DNA of 64,000 nt, taken from the NCBI RefSeq assembly GCF_000733765.1, contig NZ_JPOG01000001.1, positions 1,364,001-1,428,000 of the forward strand, given 5' to 3'. A model generated the notes under the pieces. The model was not told the DNA's origin, made no database searches, and was given only the letters and a program-made list of their open reading frames with translations. The DNA is from Algiphilus aromaticivorans DG1253. Lineage in GTDB: Bacteria; Pseudomonadota; Gammaproteobacteria; Nevskiales; Nevskiaceae. The translations under genes were made by a program, and so were the position numbers. Shown here piece after piece: positions 18,513 to 29,369 of the stretch (position 1 is the first letter of the stretch; each line of letters opens with the position of its first letter).

Positions 18513-18936
18513 GTTACAACAGCCACCGCACCGCGTCAGCGTGCCCGTGCGCTGGGGCGATATGGATTGCCTCGGGCACGTCAACAATGCCCGCTTCTTC
18601 ACCTATGACGAGGATGTGCGCTTGGGCTTCTTCAACCAGCTGATGGCCGACGATCCGCGCTTTTGGAAGGACTACGGCCTGATCCTGGCGCACATCGGCT
18701 GCGATTTCCTCGCCCAGCTGCATGCCCCCAACGATCTGGACGTGCACTACGGCATCAGCCGCATCGGCGGCAAGAGCTTCGAGACGCAGGCCCTGATGCA
18801 CGCGGGCGGAGAGCCGGTGGCGCGCACCCGCGCCATCGTCGTCTGGTTCGATTATCGCGAGCAGGCCACGCTGCCGATCCCCGACGGCGTCCGCGCCAAG
18901 CTTCAGACCTATCTGCTGCCGGATGCCGCGAAGTAG
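18505..18936 (+). CDS. Acyl-CoA thioesterase, 4-hydroxybenzoyl-CoA thioesterase (hotdog) family
   Basis: A 143-residue hotdog-fold thioesterase. The active-site segment RWGDMDCLGHVNNARFF, with the catalytic Asp, is at residues 17-33. It would hydrolyse acyl-CoA thioesters, but chain length and substrate are not predictable. The start at 18505 has GGAG upstream and lies inside the end of the DUF1289 gene. It is followed by a convergent purB and an inverted repeat between the two. Confidence 0.88.
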   Translation: MNKLQQPPHRVSVPVRWGDMDCLGHVNNARFFTYDEDVRLGFFNQLMADDPRFWKDYGLILAHIGCDFLAQLHAPNDLDVHYGISRIGGKSFETQALMHAGGEPVARTRAIVVWFDYREQATLPIPDGVRAKLQTYLLPDAAK

Positions 18937-18988
18937 CGGGTAGCTGTAAGGGCCAACTCTTCGCCAACCGGATCACGTTGGCATCCTT

Positions 18989-19014
18989 GTAGGCCGGACT
19001 GAAGCCCGACCTAC
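18989..19014. repeat. Imperfect palindromic intergenic element
   Basis: GTAGGCCGGA and CCCGACCTAC form an imperfect 10-bp inverted repeat around CTGAAG, between convergent genes. It resembles the GTAGGTCGGGCTTCAGCCCGAC type of REP-like element scattered in many gammaproteobacteria. It may act as a bidirectional transcript end; no T-tract is present. Confidence 0.55.
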
Positions 19015-19067
19015 CAGGCTCGGGACGACCCGGCCCTTCGTATCTGCGAGATCCGACGCTTTCGCGC

Positions 19068-21928
<2,861 letters not shown>

Positions 21929-22003
21929 GGCTCGACGCCCGTGATCGGCTAGCATGTCGCACTGCTACCGACCCCTTTTCAGCGAGCAGCGAGCCCGTTC
22001 CGC

Positions 22004-23524
22004 ATGACTACGATCCGCCAGGACGACTTCGTCACCTCCATCGCCGACGCCTTCCAGTACATCAGCTACTACCACCCGCAGGACTACATCCAGGCGCTGG
22101 GTGCGGCCTATGAGCGCGAGGAATCGCCAGCAGCGCGCGACGCCATCGCGCAGATCCTGACCAACTCGCGCATGTGCGCCGAGGGCCGTCGCCCGATCTG
22201 CCAGGACACCGGCATCGCGCTGGTCTTCCTGAAGGTCGGCATGAATGTGCAGTGGGATTCGACCCTGTCGGTACAGGAAATGGTCGACGAGGGCGTGCGC
22301 CGCGCCTACGGCAATCCGGACAACGTCCTGCGTGCCTCGGTGCTGCGCGACCCGGCCGGCGCGCGCCAGAACACGCGTGACAACACGCCGGCAGTGGTGC
22401 ACTACGAGATCGTGCCGGGCGATGACGTTGAGGTCATCTGCGCGGCCAAGGGTGGCGGCTCGGAGGCCAAGAGCAAGCTGGCCATGCTCAATCCTTCCGA
22501 TTCCATCGTCGACTGGGTGCTCAAGACCGTGCCGACGATGGGCGCCGGTTGGTGCCCACCGGGCATTCTCGGCATCGGCATCGGCGGCACGCCCGAGAAG
22601 GCGGCGCTGCTGGCCAAGGAATCGATCATGGCGCCGGTGGACATCCAGGATCTGATCGCGCGCGGCCCCAGCAACCGCGTCGAGGAACTGCGCCTGGAAC
22701 TCTACGAGAAGGTCAACGCGCTGGGCATCGGTGCGCAGGGTCTGGGCGGACTGACCACTGTGCTCGACGTCAAGATTCTCGACTACCCGACCCACGCCGC
22801 CAATCTGCCGGTGGCGATGATCCCGAACTGCGCCGCCACGCGGCACGTCCACTTCCATCTGGACGGCAGCGGGCCGGCCGCGCTGGCGCCGCCGAAGCTG
22901 GAGGACTGGCCCGACGTCACCTGGCAGGCGAACACCGAGGTCGCCACCCGCGTCGATCTCGATACGCTGACGCCGGAACAGGTCGCCAGCTGGAAGCCGG
23001 GCCAGACCCTGCTGCTCAACGGCAAGATGCTCACCGGCCGCGATGCCGCGCACAAGCGCATCGCCGACATGCTCGCCCGTGGCGAGGAACTGCCGGTGGA
23101 TTTCACCAATCGCGTGATCTACTACGTCGGCCCGGTGGATCCGGTGCGCGACGAGGCCGTCGGCCCAGCGGGTCCGACCACGGCCACGCGCATGGACAAG
23201 TTCACCGAAACCATGCTGTCGCAGACCGGCCTCATCGCCATGGTGGGCAAGGCGGAGCGCGGGCCCGAGGCCATCGCGGCTATCCGCGCTCACGGCTCGG
23301 CCTATCTCATGGCTGTCGGTGGCGCGGCTTACCTGGTTTCCAAGGCCATCCGCTCGGCGAAGGTGGTTGGTTTCGAAGACCTCGGCATGGAGGCGATCTA
23401 CGAGTTCGAGGTCGCGGATATGCCCGTGACCGTGGCCGTGGACGCCCAGGGCGAGTCAGTGCATCAGACAGGCCCGCGCGAGTGGCAGGCGCGCATCGGC
23501 AAGATTCCGGTCGTCACCGCCTGA
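22004..23524 (+). CDS. fumA: Fumarate hydratase, class I (iron-sulfur)
   Basis: A 506-residue class I fumarase that needs a [4Fe-4S] cluster. The N-terminal alpha domain includes C66 in ICQDTGIALVF and AKGGGSEAKSK. The C-terminal beta domain has GQTLLLNGKMLTGRD and GPTTATRMDKF. Single-chain length fits the FumA/B group. It lies just downstream of fumC in the same direction, so two unrelated enzymes for one reaction sit together. No strong ribosome site is obvious before the ATG. A repeated CGCAGAT element follows the stop. Confidence 0.94.
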   Translation: MTTIRQDDFVTSIADAFQYISYYHPQDYIQALGAAYEREESPAARDAIAQILTNSRMCAEGRRPICQDTGIALVFLKVGMNVQWDSTLSVQEMVDEGVRRAYGNPDNVLRASVLRDPAGARQNTRDNTPAVVHYEIVPGDDVEVICAAKGGGSEAKSKLAMLNPSDSIVDWVLKTVPTMGAGWCPPGILGIGIGGTPEKAALLAKESIMAPVDIQDLIARGPSNRVEELRLELYEKVNALGIGAQGLGGLTTVLDVKILDYPTHAANLPVAMIPNCAATRHVHFHLDGSGPAALAPPKLEDWPDVTWQANTEVATRVDLDTLTPEQVASWKPGQTLLLNGKMLTGRDAAHKRIADMLARGEELPVDFTNRVIYYVGPVDPVRDEAVGPAGPTTATRMDKFTETMLSQTGLIAMVGKAERGPEAIAAIRAHGSAYLMAVGGAAYLVSKAIRSAKVVGFEDLGMEAIYEFEVADMPVTVAVDAQGESVHQTGPREWQARIGKIPVVTA

Positions 23525-23534
23525 ATCATTCAAC

Positions 23535-23560
23535 CGCAGATTTCGCAGATCGGCGCAGAT
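23535..23560. repeat. Three CGCAGAT direct repeats
   Basis: CGCAGAT occurs at 23535, 23544 and 23554, spaced 9 and 10 bases, just after the fumarase stop. The series resembles the CGCAGAT-iterated intergenic repeats found in multiple copies in other proteobacterial genomes. No function is established. Confidence 0.55.
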
Positions 23561-23629
23561 CCTTCTAGAGATTAATCCCTTGAATCTCCGCATTCTGGAG
23601 TTATTCGCTGAACCACCTCTCGGGGTCAC

Positions 23630-24124
23630 ATGAACTTTCGCTTATTCAGTTTGCTGGGATTCTTGGCTACCGTCGGCGCGATGGGTTTCGCGCTGTGGCT
23701 GGAGCATGTGCAGGGCCTGGAGCCGTGTCCGCTCTGCATCTTCCAGCGCGTGGCGATGATCGCCACCGGCCTGGTCTTTCTGCTCGCGGCGTTGCACGGG
23801 CCGAGGGGCACCGGTCGCTGGGTCTACGCGCTGCTGGTCTGGTTGAGCGCCGGGGCCGGGATGGCGATCGCGGGCCGCCACGTCTGGCTGCAGAGCCTGC
23901 CCGAGGATCAGGTACCGGCTTGCGGCCCGACCCTCGACTTTCTGACGGACAGCCTGCCGCTCTGGGATGTCGTCGCCACGGTACTGCGCGGCGACGGCAA
24001 CTGCGCGGTCATCGATGCGGCCTGGCTTGGCATATCTCTGCCGGCGTGGACGCTGATCGGTTTCGTCGGGCTCGTGCTCTGGGCCGGTGTCGCGCTGCTG
24101 GCCACACGCCCCGACAATCGCTGA
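23630..24124 (+). CDS. dsbB: Disulfide bond formation protein B
   Basis: Inner-membrane quinone reductase that reoxidises DsbA. The 164 residues have four hydrophobic helices and both redox Cys pairs: C33/C36 in [10 protein letters not shown] after the first helix, and C98/C125 (VPACGPT, GNCAV) in the second periplasmic loop. Length is standard. The ribosome site is weak. It lies 105 bases after the fumarase gene; DsbA is not in the window. Confidence 0.95.
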   Translation: MNFRLFSLLGFLATVGAMGFALWLEHVQGLEPCPLCIFQRVAMIATGLVFLLAALHGPRGTGRWVYALLVWLSAGAGMAIAGRHVWLQSLPEDQVPACGPTLDFLTDSLPLWDVVATVLRGDGNCAVIDAAWLGISLPAWTLIGFVGLVLWAGVALLATRPDNR

Positions 24125-24167
24125 GCCCCTTTCACCCCATTACCACGCATATCCGGGAGTCCCCGCA

Positions 24168-24650
24168 ATGTCCTACGCCACGACTGATCTATCCGACGCC
24201 CATCCCGAAGCCGCCGTTCTGGAGCCCATGTTCGGGGACTTCGGCGGCAACATCGATTTCCACGGGCCGGCGCATACCCTCAAGATTCACGAGGACAACT
24301 CGCTGGTGCGCGCCGCGCTGGAGCAACCGGGCGAGGGCAAGGTGCTGGTGGTCGACGGCGGCGGCAGCATGCGCTGCGCGCTACTGGGCGACCAGCTCGC
24401 CGAATTGGGCGTGAAGAACGGCTGGGCCGGCGTCGTTGTGTACGGCTGCATCCGCGATTCGGCGGTCATCGAGGGTATGGCCATCGGCGTCAAGGCGCTG
24501 GACACACACCCGCGCAAGTCCGAGAAGCGCGGTGCCGGCATCGAGAACAAGGCGGTGCACTTCGCCGGTGCCACGATTCGTCCCGGCGACTACGTCTATT
24601 GCGATGCCGACGGCATCCTCGTATCGCCGGAGGCGCTGCCGGAAGCATGA
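24168..24650 (+). CDS. rraA: Ribonuclease E activity regulator RraA-like protein
   Basis: A 160-residue member of the RraA/MenG-like family. In E. coli RraA binds RNase E and inhibits it; other members are aldolases, and the fold is shared. Motifs include [30 protein letters not shown] and [13 protein letters not shown]. The last two are typical of RraA, and the R-D pair of class II HMG/CHA aldolases is also present, so aldolase activity cannot be excluded. GGGAG precedes the ATG. Its stop overlaps the MerR gene start as ATGA. Confidence 0.88.
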   Translation: MSYATTDLSDAHPEAAVLEPMFGDFGGNIDFHGPAHTLKIHEDNSLVRAALEQPGEGKVLVVDGGGSMRCALLGDQLAELGVKNGWAGVVVYGCIRDSAVIEGMAIGVKALDTHPRKSEKRGAGIENKAVHFAGATIRPGDYVYCDADGILVSPEALPEA

Positions 24651-25405
24651 GTCGTGATGCCGGGCAGGCGGCGGTAGATCGGCCCGCGCCCGCACGCTAC
24701 CGGATGGCCGAGCTGGAGCGCCTCTCCGGCGTCGGTCGCGAGGCCATCCGCTTCTACATCCGCAAAGGGCTGTTGCCCGAACCGGAGCGCCCGTCGCGCA
24801 CCATGGCCTGGTACTCGGAGGAACACCTCCGCCTGCTGCGCACCATTCGGCGACTTCGCGAGGAAGAACTGCTGCCGCTGGCGGCAATTCGCGCAGTCCT
24901 GCATGACGTTGCCTCACATCCCTTCAGTCAACGGCAGCAGCGCATGCTGCGCCGCATGCGGCAGCGCGTGCATCGCGAAGGTGGGGTGGCCCGCTCCAGC
25001 CGTGGGCGCGCGGAGCTCGCCGAGGCACTTGGTCTGGATCGCGAGGCGCTTCGTCAGGCCGAGGAAGCGGGGCTGATCCGCGAAGGTGCTGATGATCTCA
25101 GCGGAGAAGAAGAGGAGCTGCTAGCCCTGTGGGCGGAAGTTCGCGATGCCGGCCTCAGTCGCGAGCGCGGGCTGGGCCCGCGCGATATGGCGATGGTGGC
25201 GCAAGCGGTGGATAAAGTCTTCGGCGCGGAGCTGGATATCTTCAGCGAGCGGCTCGGCGATCTTTCCGACGCCGAGACCGATGCCTTGCTGGAGGTCGTA
25301 ATCCCGAATATCAACCGGATGTTCGCGCTGCTCCACGGTCGGCGCGTGCGCAGCTTCGTGGAATCGGCCAATGCAGCCGGCGACACGCCGGCCGACGACG
25401 ATTAG
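24647..25405 (+). CDS. MerR family transcriptional regulator
   Basis: A 252-residue regulator. The N-terminal MerR winged helix (about residues 18-90) has [20 protein letters not shown] and IRKGLLPEP, then a helical dimerisation region and an acidic C-terminal domain without a recognisable Cys metal site. The second half (about 105-240) is longer than in metal sensors, suggesting an organic ligand. The ATGA overlap with rraA implies coupled expression. Its stop overlaps the stop of the convergent rubredoxin gene, so alkB-rubA is a plausible but unproven target. Confidence 0.86.
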   Translation: MSRDAGQAAVDRPAPARYRMAELERLSGVGREAIRFYIRKGLLPEPERPSRTMAWYSEEHLRLLRTIRRLREEELLPLAAIRAVLHDVASHPFSQRQQRMLRRMRQRVHREGGVARSSRGRAELAEALGLDREALRQAEEAGLIREGADDLSGEEEELLALWAEVRDAGLSRERGLGPRDMAMVAQAVDKVFGAELDIFSERLGDLSDAETDALLEVVIPNINRMFALLHGRRVRSFVESANAAGDTPADDD

Positions 25406-25584
25406 GCGGCGTCGCTACCCAGCCGCTCGAAGTCCGGCTTCTCTCGCACCGCGCAGTCCGGACAGGCCCAGTTTTCCGGAACCTGATCCCAGGATGTTCC
25501 CGGAGGAAAACCTTCCTCCGGGCAGCCGGCAGCTTCGTCGTAGATGAAGCCGCAGCCGGGGCAGCGATAGCGCTCTGCGCTCAT
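25402..25584 (-). CDS. rubA: Rubredoxin
   Basis: A 60-residue electron carrier. The iron is bound by C8, C11 ([11 protein letters not shown]) and C41, C44 (WACPDCAV), with the conserved YDEAAG and PPGTSW. It would pass electrons from a rubredoxin reductase to AlkB. The reductase is not in the window. Its ATG forms ATGA with the alkB stop, so the two are translated together. Confidence 0.96.
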   Translation of the reverse strand: MSAERYRCPGCGFIYDEAAGCPEEGFPPGTSWDQVPENWACPDCAVREKPDFERLGSDAA

Positions 25585-26774
25585 TGCGCCACTTCCTCTG
25601 CCGGGCGGTGCAGGCGGGCGAAGATCTCGTCACGCCGCTCCGGGAGCACATTGGCCAGCCGCATATCGTGTCCGTACAGCTCGGCGACCCGCTCGTCCAT
25701 GATGCGCCGCCACAGCGGCGGGACCAGCGCGGCCATGAACATGCCCGGATAGCCGCTGGGCAACTGCGGGAGTCCCTCGAAGTTGCGCAGAGCCTGATAG
25801 CGACGGGTCGGATTCGCGTGATGGTCCGAGTGCCGCTGCAGCTGGAAGAGCACCAGATTCGACACCAGATGGTTGGTATTCCAGGAATGCTCGGGCCGAG
25901 GGCGTTCGTAGCGCCCGTCCTTGCCGCGCTGGCGGCAGAGCCCGTAGTGCTCAATGTAGTTGGCCTGGCTCAGCAGCATATAGCCCAGGAATGCCTGCAT
26001 GAACAGGAAGGGGAGGGCCAGCCAGCCGAAGAACACGGTAACGCCGATGTAGAGCACCACGGTCATCAGGCCGGCCTGAACTATTTCGTTCTCCAGGCTC
26101 AGCGTGGGCTTGCCAATGCGACTAAGTCGCTCGCGCTCGATGTTCCAGGCGCGGCGCATGGTCAGCGGAATCTCGCGCGTGAAGGCGAAGCGATAGAAAT
26201 TCTCACCCAACCGCGAACTGGCGGGATCCTCCGGCGTGGCGACATCACGGTGATGCCCCTTGTTGTGCTCGATAAAGAAGTGGCCGTAGCCAGGCATGGC
26301 AAGCACGATCTTGGCCATCCAGCGCTCAAGCTTGGTTTTCTTGTGGCCAAGCTCATGGCCGGTGTTGATGGCCAGACCGCTGATGATGCCCACCGTCCAT
26401 ACCAGGCCCACGAGTGACCAGATCGGGAAGGCGCCACTGGTGAATGCCCAGGCACCGAGTAGCAGCGTCACGAAGTGCCCCGGCACCGCCACGAAAACGA
26501 CCCAGCGGTAGTAGGGGTCCTCGTGCATGGCCTCGACGACGTCCTCGGGCGGATTGCTGAGATCCTCACCGAAGAGATGATCGAGCAGAAAGATGCCGAC
26601 GTAGAAGAGCACCGGAGTTGCCCAGAACAGCCACGGCCAGTTGCCAACGATGCCGAGCACGATCAGCAGTGCCGGAGCCAGGGGATACGCCGAACTGAGG
26701 AGCCAGAGCGCCCGCTTGCGGTCGCGATAGTGCACGCCGCTAGCAGCATCCGAAAAAGTCTTGCTAAGAAGCAT
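25581..26774 (-). CDS. alkB: Alkane 1-monooxygenase
   Basis: Integral membrane non-haem diiron enzyme hydroxylating the terminal carbon of n-alkanes. The 397 residues show about six hydrophobic helices and the His boxes HELGHK (H140, H144), EHNKGHH (H170, H174, H175) and LQRHSDHH (H315, H318, H319), plus the AlkB-specific NYIEHYG (272-278). Length matches characterised AlkB proteins. Rubredoxin follows with overlap. A purine-rich AGGAGAGGAG sequence lies just before the ATG. A TTGACA-type promoter with an inverted repeat is found 30-60 bases upstream. Confidence 0.96.
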   Translation of the reverse strand: MLLSKTFSDAASGVHYRDRKRALWLLSSAYPLAPALLIVLGIVGNWPWLFWATPVLFYVGIFLLDHLFGEDLSNPPEDVVEAMHEDPYYRWVVFVAVPGHFVTLLLGAWAFTSGAFPIWSLVGLVWTVGIISGLAINTGHELGHKKTKLERWMAKIVLAMPGYGHFFIEHNKGHHRDVATPEDPASSRLGENFYRFAFTREIPLTMRRAWNIERERLSRIGKPTLSLENEIVQAGLMTVVLYIGVTVFFGWLALPFLFMQAFLGYMLLSQANYIEHYGLCRQRGKDGRYERPRPEHSWNTNHLVSNLVLFQLQRHSDHHANPTRRYQALRNFEGLPQLPSGYPGMFMAALVPPLWRRIMDERVAELYGHDMRLANVLPERRDEIFARLHRPAEEVAQ

Positions 26775-26800
26775 CTCCTCTCCTTTACGTAGTAGTAGTA

Positions 26801-26836
26801 CGCAACACTATTGCGCCTCTACACGGCTACTGTCAA
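26801..26836 (-). promoter_or_regulatory. Candidate alkB promoter with overlapping operator
   Basis: On the minus strand a perfect -35 TTGACA (26831-26836) is followed after 18 bases by AATAGT (26807-26812), 4 of 6 to the -10 consensus. The inverted repeat CGCAA-N5-TTGCG (26801-26815) covers the -10. This suggests a regulator site that blocks or remodels the promoter. The 18-base spacing is near the long spacers used by MerR-type activators. Confidence 0.5.
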
Positions 26837-27054
26837 TAGACCCATAGCCGAACGGTAGCTTGCGCAGGAACGGCCGGTGCTTCGCTGCGGGCCGAAGGCC
26901 CACCAAGCTGCAATACCAGCGCTTTTCAGGCCCTCCCGGCGCTTTCGCCCGCTGCAGCTGCCGGCATTCAGGTGGGCGCGCCTTGCGGTGGACGATCGGG
27001 CCCGGCATGCCTGCACGGGGGCTTGCAAGCCGGAATCCCTGCCTTCTGCGCCGA
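26837..27054. other. Intergenic region between alkB and aceA, no gene recognised
   Basis: Together with the flanking control elements this forms a 497-base gap. Open frames crossing it lack ribosome sites and family resemblance. A small hairpin GGGCC-GAA-GGCCC lies at 26889-26901. The aceA leader from about 27105 to 27271 is around 165 bases and shows a GAAGGAG sequence at 27113 with no good start codon after it. I see no tRNA or known riboswitch. Confidence 0.4.
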
Positions 27055-27099
27055 AATTGCTGCAGTGCGATTGCAGCAATTGGGGACGTCGGGTATATT
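27055..27099 (+). promoter_or_regulatory. Candidate aceA promoter with 10-bp inverted repeat
   Basis: AATTGCTGCA (27055-27064) and TGCAGCAATT (27072-27081) are a perfect 10-bp inverted repeat separated by seven bases. TTGCAG (27071-27076) and TATATT (27094-27099) are spaced 17 bases and would be -35 and -10; the -10 is 5 of 6 to consensus, the -35 only 3 of 6. The repeat covers the -35, as an operator would. Confidence 0.5.
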
Positions 27100-27271
27100 C
27101 GCGCCCCTTTTTGAAGGAGCCTCGGCGGCGCTGGTCGCGGTGGGGGCCCCTTCGAGAAGAGGCGGATCGGGGGCAAGCCCTGTAGGGCACGCAGGTGCCT
27201 TCTCTGCGAGTTCGCAGGATTGCCGCTCGCTACCGTCCACGCCTACCTCAACTGAAGGACGACTAAACCCT

Positions 27272-28591
27272 ATGAGCATGTCCCGCGAAGAGCAGATCAA
27301 GCAACTCGAGAACGATTGGGCGACCAATCCCCGGTGGAAGGGTGTGAAGCGCCCCTACAGCGCCACTGACGTCGTACGTCTGCGCGGCTCGGTGCAGCCC
27401 GAGTACACCCTCGCCCGTCAGGGCGCCGAGAAGCTCTGGAATCTCGTCAACGGCGGTGCCAAGAAGGGTTACGTCAACAGCTTCGGCGCCATCTCCGCGG
27501 GGCAGGCCATGCAGCAGGCCAAGGCCGGTCTCGAAGCCGTCTACCTGTCGGGCTGGCAGGTCGCTGCCGACGGCAACACTTCCGAGACCATGTACCCCGA
27601 CCAGTCGCTCTACGCCTACGACTCGGTGCCGGCGATGGTCCGTCGCATCAACAACACCTTCCAGCGCGCCGACGAGATCCAGTGGAAGAAGCTCTGCGAC
27701 GGCGAGATGAGCGAGAAGGATGCCATCGACTACTTCCTGCCCATCGTCGCGGACGCCGAGGCCGGTTTCGGTGGCGTGCTGAACGGCTTCGAGCTGATGA
27801 AGAACATGATCCGCAATGGTGCCGCTGGTGCGCACTACGAGGATCAGCTGGCGGCCGTCAAGAAGTGCGGCCACATGGGCGGCAAGGTGCTCGTGCCGAC
27901 CAAGGAAGCCATCGAGAAGCTGGTCGCCGCACGGCTGGCCGCGGACGTTCTGAACGTTCCGACGCTGGTCTTCGCCCGCACCGACGCCGAGGCGGCGAAC
28001 CTGATCACTTCCGATCACGACGCCAACGACGCGCCCTTCCTCACCGGTGATCGCACCGCCGAGGGCTTCTACCGCGTCAAGAACGGCCTTGAGCAGGCTA
28101 TCTCGCGCGGCGTTGCTTACGCGCCCTTCGCCGATATGGTGTGGTGCGAGACCGGCACGCCGGACCTCGGCTTCGCCAAGGAGTTCGCCGACGCCGTTCG
28201 CAAGGAGAACCCGGGGCAGCTGCTGGCCTACAACTGCTCGCCTTCCTTCAACTGGAAGAAGAACCTGGACGACAAGACCATCGCCAAGTTCCAGGAAGAA
28301 CTCTCCAGCTACGGATACAAGTACCAGTTCATCACGCTGGCCGGTATCCACATCAACTGGTACAACACCTTCGAATTCGCGCACAAGTACGCGCAGGGCG
28401 AGGGCATGAAGCACTACACCGAGATGGTCCAGCAGCCGGAGTTCGAGGCGCGCGAGAAGGGCTACACCTTCGTGTCGCACCAGCAGGAGGTCGGCGCCGG
28501 CTACTTCGACGACGTCACCACCGTCATCCAGGGCGGCGCCTCCTCGGTGACCGCGCTGACCGGCTCGACCGAGGAAGAGCAGTTCCAGTAA
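27272..28591 (+). CDS. aceA: Isocitrate lyase
   Basis: First enzyme of the glyoxylate shunt, cleaving isocitrate to glyoxylate and succinate and allowing growth on acetate, fatty acids or alkanes. The 439 residues match the short E. coli type. The catalytic [14 protein letters not shown] loop, [21 protein letters not shown] and NCSPSFNW are all present. The ATG at 27272 follows AAGGA by 12 bases; an in-frame ATG at 27278 shortens that gap. Upstream in-frame extension is rejected. A strong terminator follows. Malate synthase is not in the window. Confidence 0.97.
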   Translation: MSMSREEQIKQLENDWATNPRWKGVKRPYSATDVVRLRGSVQPEYTLARQGAEKLWNLVNGGAKKGYVNSFGAISAGQAMQQAKAGLEAVYLSGWQVAADGNTSETMYPDQSLYAYDSVPAMVRRINNTFQRADEIQWKKLCDGEMSEKDAIDYFLPIVADAEAGFGGVLNGFELMKNMIRNGAAGAHYEDQLAAVKKCGHMGGKVLVPTKEAIEKLVAARLAADVLNVPTLVFARTDAEAANLITSDHDANDAPFLTGDRTAEGFYRVKNGLEQAISRGVAYAPFADMVWCETGTPDLGFAKEFADAVRKENPGQLLAYNCSPSFNWKKNLDDKTIAKFQEELSSYGYKYQFITLAGIHINWYNTFEFAHKYAQGEGMKHYTEMVQQPEFEAREKGYTFVSHQQEVGAGYFDDVTTVIQGGASSVTALTGSTEEEQFQ

Positions 28592-28620
28592 GGACTGTCT
28601 GCCTCTGAAGGCTGATCCTG

Positions 28621-28655
28621 AAAGGCCCGGTCATCGACCGGGCCTTTCTTGTTTT
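28621..28655 (+). terminator. Intrinsic terminator after aceA
   Basis: A 12-bp stem AAAGGCCCGGTC / GACCGGGCCTTT with an ATC loop is followed by a T-rich run (TTTCTTGTTTT), 29 bases after the stop. This is a textbook strong terminator. Confidence 0.93.
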
Positions 28656-28709
28656 GGGGCGTAAAAGCCTTGTGCGGGATACCATGAGACAGGCAAAGGA
28701 GAGCCAATC

Positions 28710-29369
28710 ATGATCACCATCATTCTCGTCGACGATCATCGTCTCGTAAGGGCGGGGCTGCGCCGGGTCGTTTCCGAACAGCCGGACATGGAAGTGCTGG
28801 CCGAGGCCGCGTCGGGCGAGGAAGCCATCGAGCTCGTACGCGTGCAGGAGCCGGACATCATGCTGCTCGACGTCAATATGCCCGGTCTGGGAGGGCTGGA
28901 GGCCACGCGCCGTATCCATCAGCGCTTTGCCGACGTCAAGATCATCGGCGTCTCCATGCATATCGACGAACCCTATCCGTCGCGGCTGCTTGCCGCCGGC
29001 GCGGTGGGCTACATCGGCAAGGACTCTGCGGCCGACGAAGTCGTGACGGCCATCCGGCGCGTGCACGCGGGCGGTCATTACGTCGCCTCGGCGGTGGCCG
29101 GCAATCTGGCTGCGCATCTGTCGCGTGGCAGCAACGCTTCACCCTTCGATGCGCTATCGCAACGCGAGCTGCAGGTCATGTACATGCTGACCCAGGGTCT
29201 GGGCACGCAGGCCATCTCCGACCGGCTCTGCCTGAGCCCGAAGACCGTGAGCACCTACCGCTATCGCCTGTTCGAGAAGCTCGGGGTGCACAACGATGTC
29301 GAGCTGACGCGACTGGCCATGCGCTACGACATGCTGGATGACGCCAAGGGGCAGAACAACGCGTCATGA
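28710..29369 (+). CDS. uvrY: LuxR/NarL-family response regulator (UvrY/GacA)
   Basis: A 219-residue response regulator. The receiver has D8, D9, phospho-acceptor D54 (IMLLDVNMPG) and K104 (YIGKDSA). The C-terminal LuxR helix-turn-helix has LSQRELQVMYML and LSPKTVSTYRYRLFEKL. Position directly before uvrC with ATGA overlap, and then pgsA, identifies it as the UvrY/GacA orthologue, which with BarA/GacS controls Csr/Rsm small RNAs. AAGGAGAG precedes the ATG. Neither the sensor kinase nor a csr RNA is in the window. Confidence 0.94.
   Translation: MITIILVDDHRLVRAGLRRVVSEQPDMEVLAEAASGEEAIELVRVQEPDIMLLDVNMPGLGGLEATRRIHQRFADVKIIGVSMHIDEPYPSRLLAAGAVGYIGKDSAADEVVTAIRRVHAGGHYVASAVAGNLAAHLSRGSNASPFDALSQRELQVMYMLTQGLGTQAISDRLCLSPKTVSTYRYRLFEKLGVHNDVELTRLAMRYDMLDDAKGQNNAS

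Noticed and set aside
26972-27271. In-frame 100-residue extension of isocitrate lyase
   Set aside because: The extension has no resemblance to AceA, and a candidate promoter and inverted repeat lie inside it; the ATG at 27272 fits family length.
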